The notes below the pieces were generated by a model. That model did not search any database. It saw nothing but the letters and a program-made list of their open reading frames with translations, and had not been told where the DNA came from. Positions 1-10,617 of a DNA stretch of 64,000 bases are shown here, one piece after another. The DNA comes from Ipomoea triloba (taxonomy: Eukaryota; Streptophyta; Magnoliopsida; Solanales; Convolvulaceae). The stretch lies in contig NC_044920.1 of NCBI RefSeq assembly GCF_003576645.1, positions 11,661,536-11,725,535 on the forward strand, given 5' to 3'. Numbering within the stretch: position 1 is the first letter of the stretch; each line of letters begins with the position of its first letter. Both the position numbers and the translations under genes were made by a program.

Positions 1-643
1 TTGAAAGACCTGGTTCATTAGTGCTTGGAAGGTTGCAGGGGCATTGGTAAGCCCAAATAGCATTACCTTGAACTCATAAAGGCCTTGATGAGTCCTGAAT
101 GCTGTTTTGTACTCCTCACCTTCCCTCATTCTGACTTGATGGTACCCTGATCTCAAATCCATTTTGGAAAAGCACACAACACTTGCCATTTCTGAAAATA
201 GATCCTCAACTAGTGGTATAGGAAATTTGTTCTTAATAGTAATGTTGTTAAGGGCTCTATAACCCACACAGAACCTCCAGGTATTATCCTTCTTGGGAAC
301 TAATAGCACTAGAGATGCAAAACAAGAAGAACTAGGGGTGATAACCCCAGCTATTAACATTTCCTCCACCATTTTTTCAATTATGTTCTTTTGATCAAAA
401 GAATATCTGTACGGTCCAGTGTTCACAGGCTTGGCACCAGGGACTAGAGGAATAGTGTGGTCATGGGTTCTTTGAGGGGGTAAGGTAGTGGGTTCTTGGA
501 ACAGGTCATGGAAATCTGTCAACAATTGAGCTAGTTCAGGTGTAGGATTGTGGGTTGAGGTGAGGTTTAGCTGAGATTCCTCTCTTAAAGTAAGGGTGGG
601 CAAGGTAGTATACTGAACCAGAAAGCCTTGAACACCATCCTTA
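1..643 (-). CDS. Reverse transcriptase fragment of gypsy pol (partial)
   Basis: The minus-strand frame is open from about 643 to the window edge. It begins with a linker reading GVQGFLVQYTTL. It then shows the conserved order of a Ty3-type reverse transcriptase: a PYRYSFDQK-like palm entry, VLLVPKKDNTWRFCVGYRAL, IPLVEDLF, FSKMDLRSGYHQVRM with the first catalytic Asp, and FGLTNAPATFQALMNQVF. The Y-x-D-D box would lie beyond the edge. The enzyme would copy element RNA into cDNA. No stop is seen in this part, but the upstream protease and gag are interrupted, so the element as a whole is probably dead unless those breaks are sequencing errors. Confidence 0.85.
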
Positions 644-705
644 TGCTATTTTTTTTATTTCTTTCTCTGTTGCTGCCTTCAACCACACCTTTTTAGTTAA
701 TCCTT

Positions 706-1017
706 TCAGAAAAACCCTTTTACCCTCCTTGTGAAAAGAAATTCCTTGTGGCCTTGTATGCAACTGGATTGAGCAAATTGTTCAACCCAATCCATTCCCA
801 ATACCATATCACACCCTCCTAGTCTTAGGAGTCTGAAACTCTTCACAAAGTGTTCCTGTTGGATCTGCCAGCTGAGATCCTGACAGATTGAATCACTAAG
901 CACTGTTTCCCCATTAGCTACTGTTACCCATAGATGTTTAGCTTTCTCTAGTTCTCTTCTCAATTGGCTCAACAATTTTGGGTCCAAGAAATTGTGGGTA
1001 CTCCCACTATCAACCAA
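706..1017 (-). pseudogene. Retropepsin-like aspartic protease region of gypsy pol
   Basis: This 103-residue frame starts with VDSGSTHNFLDP, the D-S-G active-site motif of retropepsins in plant gypsy elements. It continues with VANGE and CDMVLGMDWV, the flap and hydrophobic-strand regions usual in the family. It would cleave the Gag-Pol polyprotein. The frame ends at a stop just after VKGFF, and the RT frame resumes about 60 bases downstream in the element, so protease and RT are not joined here. It lies between gag and RT, as expected. Confidence 0.8.
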
Positions 1018-1159
1018 ATGACTATAGGCTGCTTTTGAATCATTCCAGTAGTTTAATAGTGTTTAACCCCTCCCCCCTACTACAGCACAGAGGGAGACTT
1101 CAGCCTCTTCTACATTCTTACTGACCTCTACTGGTTCCAAATCCACTGACTCCAAAACC

Positions 1160-1951
1160 TCATGGTTGTGAGGGTTTGGTAGTTTGGTTGTAAGGGTTGG
1201 GGTTGTTTGGGGAAAAATTGGGAGCCTTGGGAGTGGGGTGAGGTTTTGTGTTCCATGAAGTTGATCTGGGATTCTCAACATGCTTTAGTCCCTTCTCATA
1301 TTGCCTTACATACCAAATAGCATCTTCCAACCCCCTTGGTCTGGAAGTCCTTACAAAACACCTTATGTTCTGCTTAAGCCTAACTATATAATTCTCCATA
1401 AAGTAGTGCTCAGTTAAGTAAGGGTGAGATTGCAACAATAGGCTCTTGAAACCTTCATATGCATCTGTAAATTCATCTACTCCATTCCATTGTTTGAGTG
1501 CAGAAAAATCCTCCATCAAGGAGGATCCACTGTCTCCAAACCTCCTACACACTGCGTCTGCAAACACAGGCCAGTGGAACCCTTCTCTCAACCCACGCAT
1601 ATAACTCTCAAACCATATCCCTACCCTTCCAGTCAGGTGTACAAACAACAGATTAACAACATCCTGCCTAGGAATATGAGAGAGTGAAAAAATTTCCACA
1701 CCTAAGGACCCATTGTCTAGGGTGAGTGTAGTCAAATGGCGGAAATTCGCTCTTATACCTCATGAGCTCCAGATTCTGGCTAGCCAAGCCCTGCCTTATA
1801 CCCCCCATTACTCCCCTTTTGGGAGCCCACTCAGGCTACCAAATTGGGTTGAGAGCTCCGTGACAGTGTCCTGTGTAGCCTGGAAGCTAGTGTCAATCTT
1901 ACTATTAAGCTCAATGACTGTAGCTTCCAGCTGTTTGAGTCGTTCATCCAT
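1160..1951 (-). pseudogene. Gag of gypsy element, interrupted
   Basis: The likely start is the ATG at 1951, directly next to the primer-binding site, reading MDERLKQLEATVIEL. Stops interrupt the first 70 or so codons. The frame from about 1735 to 1160 then reads as a retrotransposon gag capsid domain, with LTGRVGIWFESYMRG, FADAVCRRFGD, SLMEDFSALKQ and VDEFTDAYEGFKSLL. The C-terminal part is Pro/Asn-rich. No CCHC knuckle is visible before the frame ends. It would form the particle that packages element RNA. The stop codons make this a pseudogene as read. Confidence 0.75.
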
Positions 1952-1968
1952 GGTGGGCTCTGATACCA
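1952..1968 (-). other. Primer-binding site (initiator Met tRNA type)
   Basis: The minus strand reads TGGTATCAGAGCCCACC. Its first 12 bases match the 3' end complement of plant initiator methionine tRNA, the commonest plant retrotransposon primer. It lies 2 bases inside the 5' LTR and abuts the gag ATG. Confidence 0.8.
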
Positions 1969-1970
1969 GA

Positions 1971-2383
1971 TGCAACGTACTTAGGGGTTGGGAGTGAAAT
2001 AGAGAAGAAATTGAGAAATTGGGGTAGAGAGAGAGAGGAAGAAAAGGAGATCGAGGAAAATGAATTTGTTATAATGATTCAGCATATCTCTTTTCAATTC
2101 ATCAGAAGCTTAAATACATGGGAACAGCTCATCACTACTCAGCACTACTTCCAGATTTCTCGGATCACAGCTGCAAGGAAGTTGCCTGGAACGACGTCGT
2201 CTGAATGGCAATATTAACTGACTGGGCGATTAGGATGAAACGGTGTCGTCTGAACCTGTGCCAACGACCTCCAACGACTTTTCATCATGCGACGTCGTTT
2301 TACTGCTCTTTTACTTAACCTTAGCTTTCCCTTTCTTTCTTCCAGCCTTCATATTAGTTTGGCCACTTTCCAGGGATGTTACA
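1971..2383 (-). repeat. 5' LTR of gypsy element
   Basis: On the minus strand this starts TGTAACATCCCTGG and ends ACGTTGCA, giving the usual TG...CA ends over 413 bp next to the PBS. The other LTR lies outside the window, so the borders rest on the termini and the PBS only. Confidence 0.65.
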
Positions 2384-3330
2384 ATTTCCTTTCAAAACCT
2401 CTTTCTGTTTAGTTGCTAGAATCGCCAAATTGAGGGTTTTTTATATCGAACAGGAGTTTTCGTAAAAGGATTTGCTTTGCTGTGGATTCTCATTGTGCCT
2501 CCGTTGATTTTGTTTCCAGAATGGCGCGACAGCGATGAAGAGGGAAGAAAGCTAAGGTATGAAAAAAACTCATTCTACAATTTCTCATTGTACTAGATGA
2601 ATTTTCATACCAAAAATAATTAACCATATTTTTCATGCAATATAATATCGAAAAGAAAATTGAGTATAAAATTATTCATGCCATTATGTTAAAGTAGTAT
2701 ATATATTGGAAGCAATACAATTTTTCAGGAAAAAAATGTTATATGCAAATTTTCAATCCTAGTACATCTATCAACTAGGAGTTTTTTTTTTTTTTTTTTT
2801 TTAACTTATTACAAAAAAAAAAAAAAAATTTGTACGCATATAATTTGATCGTGCGGAGTATATACTGAATTAACAATGAATATGCGAAGATTAATGATTT
2901 GTAAGAAAATTGATATAGGTACGCCGTTGACCGAAGATATCATCGTGCTGATAACATGTTATAATATAGCCTTTAGCTTGTAGTCATTGTCGGAGAAATG
3001 GATTGTATAAACAATAAAAAGAAAAGAAGCAGAGGTGGATCCAGTATGGGGGCAGCTGCCCCCACTACCCAAAATTCTACAGCCTCAAAACACCGTCGTT
3101 TTGGGACTATTATATATAAATATAATTTTTTTTTCATTTGTTCATTCCTCCTCCAGGGCTTCGTGTGCGTTTTCTTCTTTGCGACTCTGCTCTATGCATT
3201 TCCTCTCCCTCCCACAGACTACAGTCCCACTGCCTCGCCACAGCCACTCGCCAGTCCACCACAGACTTTCATTCCATCAACATCCCCATGTATACATCTC
3301 ACAAGAGTTATATATATATATATATAATAA
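2384..3330. other. Intergenic, no gene supported
   Basis: The stretch is AT-rich with poly-T and poly-A tracts near 2780-2828 and a TA run near 3310-3326. Around 2520 there is a short exon-like piece between TTTCCAG and AAG/GTATG, but its reading frame closes after a few codons. Reading frames near 3000-3330 have no recognisable domains. Confidence 0.5.
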
Positions 3331-3774
3331 GGGTCACACTTGTGTGAGACCGTCTCACGGATCCTTATTCGTGAGACGGGTCGGGTCGGGTCAAAGCACC
3401 ATGCAAATGTCATACTTATATGTGCAAATGTCATACTTATATGCTCAAATATAACACTAATCAAGAATACAATTTTTGTTACTTATAAGAGAAAAAATAA
3501 TACATTTTTCATAATAAGTAATGTTGACAAGTGATCCTTACTTATAAGGGCAAATATAATACTTTTGAGGAAAAATGTAATACTTTAAATCGAAATGTAA
3601 AAGTATTGTATTTTCCCTTAAAAGTATTACATTTACCCTTATAAGTAACAAAAATTTTATTCCTGATTAATATTACATTTGAGCATATAAGTATGGCATT
3701 TGTTCATATAAGTGTTACACTTGCATCTTGACCCGACCAGTCTCATGGTGAGACGTCTCACACAAGTTTTTGAC
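3331..3774. mobile_element. Mutator-type MITE (444 bp, long inverted repeat)
   Basis: The two ends form a long imperfect inverted repeat. The left end contains ACTTGTGTGAGACCGTCTCA and the right end reads the same core (ACTTGTGTGAGAC) on the other strand. Pairing continues inward through CTTATAAG and ATACTTTT-rich blocks. The element is flanked by an exact 9-bp direct repeat, ATAATAATA-like (ATATAATAA at 3322-3330 and 3775-3783), the TSD length of Mutator-like elements. It has no coding capacity, so it would depend on a transposase supplied elsewhere. Confidence 0.75.
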
Positions 3775-3965
3775 ATATAATAATAAACTATAACGAAAAA
3801 CTTAAATGGAGGCATAATATGTCCATTACATCATAATGTCCACTAATGATTTATTTATAACATAGTCCTTTTATTCTCTACAACCTTCTTCTGTTTTCAA
3901 TTTGATTTTAAGAGCTCAAGTTAAATAAACTCTTTCTTCCAAAAAAAAACAAAAAAAAAACAAAG

Positions 3966-4525
3966 TTAAATAAACTCTTCATCCAAAAACTTGACCCACA
4001 TGGAATCTTCATCAGGAGCGTCAATATAGCAGCCCGGCCAATCTCCACTGTCCATTTCGAAGCCGAAGAAATTTCCCAATCCTATATCCTCGTGCTCCAC
4101 CACCCATCCACGAGCCTCGTCGGCGTCTGGACCCCACGCGCAGCAGTTATCCTTCCTGGCCCAACCTTGAAACGCCCCCATGACGCCACCCATGTCGATA
4201 CTCGCCATCACGGAGGACTCCTGGTCGGAGAAAGACGAGCCGCAGGACTCCTCGTTGCCGTGTACGCCGACGACTTGAAAATGACCGTCGGCGAGTACGG
4301 GTCGTGGATGAACTTGACCCTGACATCCTGCTGCGACGACGTCGTATCGGGATCCAACAGCTTCGACAGCTCCGTCATTGTGTCGTCGTCCAGGTTCAAC
4401 CACGCCATCATATCCCCCTCACCGACGACGTCGAAACCCGCCATAGTCTTCGCTCTCTTGACTCCTTCACCGTCCAGTTCACAGCTCCCTTCTCTCTTCA
4501 TACCCACTACATAATAGTCTTCCAT
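3966..4525 (-). pseudogene. Unidentified intronless plant protein gene with a frameshift
   Basis: Two overlapping minus-strand frames appear to be one gene. The first starts at the ATG at 4525 (MEDYYVVGMKREG), continues through MMAWLNLDDDTMTELSKLLD and VKFIHDPYSPTVIFKSSAY, then loses sense. The sense continues in the next frame as HGNEESCGSSFSDQESSVMA and ends at FLDEEFI, stop at 3966. The switch lies near 4255-4262. The product would be about 180 residues, acidic, with no membrane segment. Base composition is clearly GC-richer than the flanks, as in plant coding sequence, and an AT-rich TATA-like stretch lies near 4635. I do not recognise a named family. A one-base sequencing error would restore one gene; otherwise it is a pseudogene. 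Confidence 0.55.
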
Positions 4526-6245
4526 TTCCCGGCAAGAGTTTACTTGAGAAGAGTGAGCAGATCGAGCTTGTAGGTTACTCCAACTTCGTTCTCAGTGTTA
4601 TAGAGAAATGCAACGACGGAAAAATCCGAGATAGAGATATATTATTATGGAGATCGATTTGTGTGTTGCACAGAGATAAATGCGCGCCTCCGCCCCAGAG
4701 AGAGAGAGGTGTCAGTGTGTCTGAAACTGTAATGTGAGGGCTGCTATGGTTATTTTGAAAGGTTTTTTGAGGAAAAAAAAAAACCATAATTGGTTTTTAA
4801 ACAAATGAAAAATATAAATTGTTTATTAACTGAAATTTTTTTGAAAAATTGAAATTTTAGTGAATAGAAAACTGAAAATATGTTTATTAGTACAATTTTT
4901 TTTTTTTGAAAACAAAAGATATTTTTTAGTTTTCCAAAAAATTGAAGAACTTTTTAAAAAAATTTTAAATAAAAACAAAAACATCTATCATCTATTTGGC
5001 GGTATATCACTATAATCAAATTCTCACAATTATCTACTTACATATTTATTCATTATTATAATTATATTTATTATCATATTCTTTTCTTTATTACCATATT
5101 CTATCTTTTTTTACTCGTATTTACTTATACAAATATAACTTATTTGTGTATGCTTCAAATTAGACATTATTCACATTATCAAAATTAAAATTTGAAATCT
5201 ACAAAGTTTTAGATTTTGATATAACTCAATAGGTTATTGATTTGAATATTTTTAATTATGTTATATCGTATTTACAAGTTTGGTCTGGATATTAAATATT
5301 ATTTCACATATGTTAGACATCAAAGGAAAAATTATATCTATACGAGTCATTCAAATGAATATATCCAAAAATATTTTAAATATTAGCTCAAAAAGTATTA
5401 ATATTATCTAAACTAAATTTTATGTGAACTAAATAGGTTACTGATTTCGATATGTTTTAGTTATATTATATACATATATGAATTTGGTTCAGATATCAAA
5501 TGTAAAAATCTTACATATATTAGACTTAAAAGTAAAAATTATATTTATTCAATTTAAACCAAACATCTCCAAAAATGTTTTGAATATAAGGTTTTAAAAT
5601 CACTCGAAAATTAAATTTGTGCTAATTTTATAACATTAGTCTAAAAATGTAAAATTAAAAAATGAGTGTTAGTAAACAAGTTTACTAAACAGAAAACATA
5701 AAATAAAAAACAAAGAATGAAATCTGAAAAATTAGAAAATAGAAAACAATTTTCTAAAGTGAAATGACGTCTTATTAGAGTATTTTTTCGTGAAAATGAT
5801 AGTTTTTTTTTTGGGTCCATTTATTAGGGAGAAGGGGGAAATGGAGTGCGATAATCGAGAGTGTGTGCAGCAATTGCCACAGCTGGCTAGGCGTGTAAAT
5901 GATTTTTTTATATACTTTTGCTGTCATAATTTTTTTCATTTTTTCTCCTTATTTTCTCTCTCCTATCTCTTTTATACATGTACTTGCAGAAAAAATCAAG
6001 AAAAAGCCAAACAAATGAGAATATAGGTATGCCATAAAATGAGAAATTGTGTGCATTTTACACTATAATATGAGATTATATGTATTTATATAGAAGCTTG
6101 AAGCTTGTGTGAATTTATGTATAAGTTCATAGGTTCTCATGATCCGTGAAAAATTCTCATTAAAACATCACCATATATATATACATATACATATATATAT
6201 ATATACATATACATATATATATATATTATGTATATGTATATGTAT

Positions 6246-6276
<31 letters not shown>

Positions 6277-6372
6277 TAGTACATATTTTAATGAAATTTG
6301 TATGATGGAGATCAGTATCCGTGGTGAGAAATAGCGTATTGAAGCCAAGTGCGTCAATGAAAAGTGTCAAAT
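4526..6372. other. AT-rich intergenic region
   Basis: 4526-4790 is the likely upstream region of the minus-strand gene. From 4790 to 6370 the sequence is very AT-rich with many homopolymer runs and no convincing reading frame. A short frame at 5790-6026 is Phe-rich low complexity and is not accepted as a gene. Confidence 0.5.
6174..6274. repeat. TA/TATG microsatellite
   Basis: About 100 bp of alternating ATAT, ACATAT and GTATAT units, with partial inverted symmetry between the ATACAT-rich left half and the GTATAT-rich right half. Confidence 0.85.
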
Positions 6373-7136
6373 CTACACTTATAACAAGAGTCAATAATGT
6401 TAGACCCTTAACTAGAACTAAAAAAATGTTGGTGTAATAGTCTGCTATAACATATTGTACTTTGTGTTCTGCTTATTGTGCAACCTCCAATGAAATTCCT
6501 AATATATCCTAATCTTTTATAATTTTACCAAAATTTTCCGTTAAATATAACGGAAGTTTAACATTAAATTCTTTAGGCAATTTGTTTCTTTATTGCAGTT
6601 TTCAAACAAATTGGCAATATTCTATAATACAATTCTGTATTGATTCCTAATTTAAAATTAGAATATTGAAGTTTCTATAATACAATTTTGTATAGATTCC
6701 TAACTAAACCATTATTCTACCCAAAACAACAGTATATAAACCCATTCCCTTCTCACTGGTATTCACCTATATTAAACCTAACATATTCTGCAAGAAATTC
6801 TATAGGTATGATTGTCAAAATATTATCATGCTAATTCTATTATTTGTATTTGTACTCATAATGATTACAGTTAAAAAAAAAATCAATGATGGTATACTCA
6901 TTAATTAGTATAACTTCAATATCGTTATGTAAATATTTCTATCGTATAATCTGCTCATCTATACTTGTATCCTTGTATGTAATGTTGTGGTTCTCATTAT
7001 ATTCCTCTATAATCTACACATTTTAGTTACTCCTAACTCCCTAATCTATGGTTTTTGAATTTATGTTGTGGTTCCCATTATATTATTTCATAACATCCTT
7101 TATGAATATATTTCCCATGACACAAGGATATTAGTA

Positions 7137-7662
7137 ATGACGAATGCAGTAAAGTTAATTGATATTGACACACAAACTATGGGCTGGAGTTGCACAATTC
7201 ATGTCATTAAGAAAAACGAACAAAAAAACGTTATTGGAACGCTTGAGAAAAAGTATATGCTCATCGTACTTGAGGATGAAACAGTAAGTAAATAGTAAAA
7301 TTTTTCTCCTTTTATTATTATTACTATTATTGTTATTATTATTATTATTATTATTTTATTTTTATCACTATTAGTATTATTATTATTATAAAGATGCTCT
7401 CATTCACCACCAACATCATTCATTGTAAATGTTATATCCAAATGCAAGGAACTCGGGTTCAATCAATAGTGTTTGATAATGACATTGGAATGTATAATAT
7501 CACTTTACAAACCAACAAATGGTACATCATCTCAAATGTCATTGTCAAACCTGTCTGGACGAACTATAAAGTACTTGATCACAAATACAATTACACATGG
7601 ATTTTAAATGGTCGGACAGGTGTCCAAACAAGTGACAATGATGACACGCCATTTGCTCCCAT
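7137..7662 (+). pseudogene. RPA70-like (replication protein A large subunit) exons, copy 1
   Basis: Exon A (7137-7283) reads MTNAVKLIDIDTQTMGWSCT, then IHVIKKNEQ, and ends at a GTAAGT donor. After an intron containing a TTA microsatellite, exon B starts at 7449 behind a GCAAG acceptor. It reads GTRVQSIVFDNDIGMYNITL, then KWYIISNVIVKPV. This is the pattern of the RPA70 DNA-binding domain A (an OB fold): ...G-x-x-[IV]-Q-x-x-[IV]-F-[DN]... followed by Y-x-I-S-N-x-x-V-K-P. In copy 1 the exon B donor is CTAAGT instead of GTAAGT. The product would bind single-stranded DNA. The gene is incomplete, because later domains and the C-terminal zinc region are missing, and it is most likely Helitron cargo. 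Confidence 0.6.
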
Positions 7663-7673
7663 CTAAGTGGTTT
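7382..7673 (+). repeat. Segment duplicated at 10114-10401, left copy
   Basis: This 292-bp segment, containing the end of an intron, exon B of the RPA-like gene and a few intron bases, recurs at 10114-10401 with a 4-bp deletion (CATTCATT shortened) and a few substitutions. The copies flank a truncated copia element. Copy 1 has lost the splice donor that copy 2 keeps. Confidence 0.9.
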
Positions 7674-7675
7674 GC

Positions 7676-9598
7676 TCACCACACGAAGTTTGATGTGCAA
7701 CACCATTCTGCTGGGGGAGTGTAACCACACGAAGTTTGATGTATGATACCATTTTGACTCATAAAGCTGGAAAAAGACTTAAGAAAATATTCTCGAGCAT
7801 TATCACTCCTCAAACACTGTATAGTCTTATTAAATTGAGTTTTAACCTCAGCACAAAAACTTTGAAAGACATCAAACAATTCATCCCTAGATTTCATGAG
7901 ATACAACCAAGTGCATCTAGAAAAGTCATCAACAAAGGTTACAAAATATCGGAAACCATTCTTGGATGTAACCCGACACGGACCCCAAACATCAGAATGA
8001 ATTAACTCAAAAAAGGAGCCTACTCTTCTATTTACCCGGGAAATATAGGGAACACGATGATGTTTTCCAAACTCGCACGACTCACACTGCAAAACAACCA
8101 AAGACTTTAAACCAGGATACATCTTCTTTAGCGTTGGTAAAGACGGGTGACCAAACCGACAGTGCAACTGAAAGGGGGAAACACTGGACACCAAGCATGT
8201 AGCTCTGTTCTCGAGAGAAGGAAACTATTCTAAGACATACATGCCACCAACTTCCTTCCCCTTACCAATAATCCTCCTCGTCAAAAGATCTTGAAACAGA
8301 CAATAGCTAGGGAAAAACAAAACGGAACAATTTAGGTCACGAGTTATTTGACTAATAGAGAGCAGATTGAAGGGAAACTGTGGGAGATATAACACGGAAG
8401 TAAGGGGTAACGAGGATGTTGCAATGGCACTACCTTTACCCAAAACAGTGGCTATAGACCCATCTGCTAGAGTAACGGTATGACCAGAAGTGACAGGTAG
8501 ATACGTAGAAAAAATATTGGAGTTACTTGTCATATGGTCAGAAGCCCCGGAGTCAATGACCCACTGCCGAGACGCAGAAGAAACACAAGCAACTGAATTA
8601 CCTGTTTGGACAAAAGTAGCGGTGGGAGACACTTGATTGGACGGAGACTGCGAGGAAGAAGAAAGTTTCATCTGGTTGAATTTCGCAAATTCTTCATCTG
8701 TCATCACAACTGTGTGACCTTCTGACGTGGAAGCCGTAGTAGTAGCCACTTGTTGTCTTGGCGGCTTAGGACACTGATTCTGAAAGTGCCTGGGATCTCC
8801 AAAATTAAAACATACCTGTGGTCCTCCACGTCCTCCACGGCCTCTCCAAGGGCCCCCACGCCCTCTGAAACGGTTATTACCCCTCCTCGGGAACCACTAT
8901 AACCTTCACCATGCGATACTAGGGCACTCGGATCCAAATTTCCTTGTGACATCAAGACATTTCTTTCTTGGACCTCGTTTGAATCATTATTTCCCGATGC
9001 ATTCTGTAGCATGGAAAATACTTGATCCAGAGATTCTAAGTCCTTATTCCCTAATAGTTGGGACATAAGGACATCATATTCTTTATCCAGGCCGGCAATC
9101 CAGCTAAAAACAAGCAATTTATCACGCTGTTTTTTCATTTCATTCACATCATTTGTTATTGGCATCGCAGCACACAAGGCAACACATACACTCTTAAAGT
9201 CATAGTAATAATCTCTAAGGTCACGCCCCTTTTGATTAGAACGATAAACTTCCTGAGATAACTGATACAATTCTCTCAAATTACTTGTTCCACTAAACCA
9301 TTTGTCCACTAATTCCCATACTTCTTTTACAGTTTGGCAGTGTTGCATAGACAAAATAATTCTCTTATCAATGCAATTAATTATCCGAGACAGTAAGGTT
9401 TTATCAGTAGTTTTCCATTCCACTTGACTAGCATCTGTAGGACACTTTTTTTTCTAAATGGTCACCCTTTCCCATACCATCTAAATTTACTTTAACCAAA
9501 AACCTCTATTCAGGAAAATTAGAACCATCCGAAGCTAAAACTACGTCAATTAACTTAGATGGTGTGGAAATGACTATAATATTCCTCTCCTGTGCCAT
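7676..9598 (-). pseudogene. Copia gag-protease-integrase remnant
   Basis: Translation starts at the ATG at 9598 (MAQERNIIVISTPSKLIDVV) but meets a stop within about 30 codons and shifts frame. The gag (UBN2 type) continues from about 9423 with CQTVKEVWELVDKWFSG and RDYYYDFKSV. Protease follows as VIDSGASDHMTSN at about 8560. The pre-integrase zinc region and integrase core are at about 8194-7700, with HCRFGHPSLPTLK, CESCEFGKHHRV, HSDVWGP (first D), LRSDNAREY (second D) and GYTP. The expected next residues QQNGV are garbled by an extra C, which shifts the frame just before the truncation. It would have encoded the capsid and insertion machinery of a copia element but cannot do so now. Confidence 0.8.
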
Positions 9599-9920
9599 TT
9601 TATTCTCACCCAACAGATTCAACAAGCACACAGTTTTACCAAGACAAAGAAAAAAACTTCCCCGTACCTCTTTCAAATAGAATAATCAACCATTTCGTAA
9701 CACTTCAACACCTCCTACATCCCTGGAAACAACATCACGAGACGATTCTGGAGATGTAAACGCCGACCCGAGACGTCGCCGGAAACCACCGCACGCGTCG
9801 GCACGGGAGATCGGAGCTGCTCAGCGACGGCGGCGCGTGAAGCCTCCGACGGCGACCAGACTCCTCCTCGCGGCGTCGCCATTCCTTCCAACCCCCAGCC
9901 CAGGCACTCATTCTCACTCT

Positions 9921-9936
9921 CTTGATTCTGATACCA
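9921..9936 (-). other. Primer-binding site of truncated copia element
   Basis: The minus strand reads TGGTATCAGAATCAAG directly after the LTR. The first ten bases match the initiator Met tRNA complement used by plant copia elements. Confidence 0.75.
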
Positions 9937-10113
9937 TGTTAAGTGTTGGAGGTTTGGAAGAATAGTTCGTATATCTCATATCTCAGCTGTACAAGAATGA
10001 AGCCTATTTATATACAAACTAATTGAGCTACAAGCCACAAACTGAAATGAAGAAATACAAGGCAAGGAGAGAAAAACTCTAACAAAACTCTAACTACCCT
10101 TATTCTTCTAACA
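9937..10113 (-). repeat. 5' LTR of truncated copia element
   Basis: This is a 177-bp LTR with minus-strand ends TGTTAGAAG...CTTAACA, next to the PBS. The base after its outer end begins ATTAT of the RPA segment. No second LTR is present. Confidence 0.75.
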
Positions 10114-10176
10114 ATTATTATAAAGATGCTCTCATTCACCACCAACATCATTGTAAATGTTATATCTAAATGCAAG

Positions 10177-10390
10177 GAACTCCGGTTCAATCAATAGTGT
10201 TTGATAATGACATTGGAATGTATAATATCACTTTACAAACCAACAAATGGTACATCATCTCAAATGTCATTGTCAAACCTGTCCGGACGAACTATAAAGT
10301 ACTTGATCACAAATACAATTACACATGGATTTTAAATGGTCAGACAGGTGTCCAAACAAGTGACAATGATGACACGTCATTTGCTCCCAT
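10177..10390 (+). pseudogene. RPA70-like exon B, copy 2
   Basis: This 214-base exon lies between a TGCAAG acceptor and a GTAAGT donor and reads GTPVQSIVFDNDIGMYNITL then KWYIISNVIVKPV. It is the same RPA70 DNA-binding domain piece as at 7449-7662, with a few residue changes. Unlike copy 1 it keeps the GT donor. No further downstream exon was recognised before the Helitron 3' end about 230 bases later, so it is an isolated exon. Confidence 0.6.
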
Positions 10391-10592
10391 GTAAGTGGTT
10401 TATTTGTTTCTACTTATTTTAGTTGCAATTTAGATATTTACAATTTCGTTATATTTTATTAAAATATATAAGCATCGAGACTATTTCTTTAATTTTTATT
10501 AATTTAACATTTTTTCTCTCTCATTATTATATGAATACTTTAACCAATTAAGGAACATTAATTTAAAAATACGCATTGGGCATTGGTTTAAT

Positions 10593-10617
10593 CGCGCAAC
10601 GCGCGTGTGATAACTAG
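10593..10617 (+). other. Helitron-like 3' terminus
   Basis: A CGCG-CAA-CGCG stem-loop is followed by GCGTGTGATAA and the terminal CTAG, with T as the next base. This is the canonical hairpin plus CTRR arrangement. Confidence 0.6.

Larger units (their letters stand above)
1..2383 (-). mobile_element. Ty3/gypsy LTR retrotransposon, 3' part outside window
   Basis: Read on the minus strand the order is LTR, primer-binding site, gag, aspartic protease and reverse transcriptase, which is the normal order of a Ty3/gypsy element. The element runs off the left edge, so RNase H, integrase and the 3' LTR are not visible. Gag and protease are broken by stops, while the reverse transcriptase part is open as far as it can be seen. 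The class call rests on the RT motifs and on protease preceding RT without an intervening integrase. The clade is not assigned. Confidence 0.85.
7674..10113 (-). mobile_element. Truncated Ty1/copia element (5' LTR to integrase)
   Basis: On the minus strand the order is LTR (10113-9937), PBS, gag, protease, pre-integrase and integrase core. It stops abruptly inside the integrase at about 7680, so RT, RNase H and the 3' LTR are absent. At the broken end an 18-bp word (ccacacgaagtttgatgt) occurs at 7679-7696 and again at 7725-7742, a micro-duplication typical of break repair. The element sits exactly between two copies of the RPA segment. Confidence 0.8.
6373..10617 (+). mobile_element. Probable Helitron carrying RPA-like exons
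   Basis: The right end has the features of a Helitron 3' terminus: a small CGCG-CAA-CGCG hairpin at 10593-10603, 10 bases, then CTAG at 10614-10617 followed by T. A candidate 5' terminus TCTACACTTATAACAAGAGT begins at 6373 after an A, so insertion between A and T would fit. The enclosed exons encode an RPA70-like OB fold, a gene type that plant Helitrons often carry. No Rep/helicase gene is visible, so it would be non-autonomous. A truncated copia element interrupts it at 7674-10113. The 3' end is better supported than the 5' end. Confidence 0.5.

Noticed and set aside
1..643. Integrated plant pararetrovirus
   Set aside because: The RT is preceded by a retropepsin and gag with a Met-tRNA PBS and an LTR, which is the layout of a gypsy retrotransposon.
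3035..3454. 139-residue frame overlapping the MITE
   Set aside because: It crosses a TA tract and the MITE border, and other frames of similar length overlap it; no domain.
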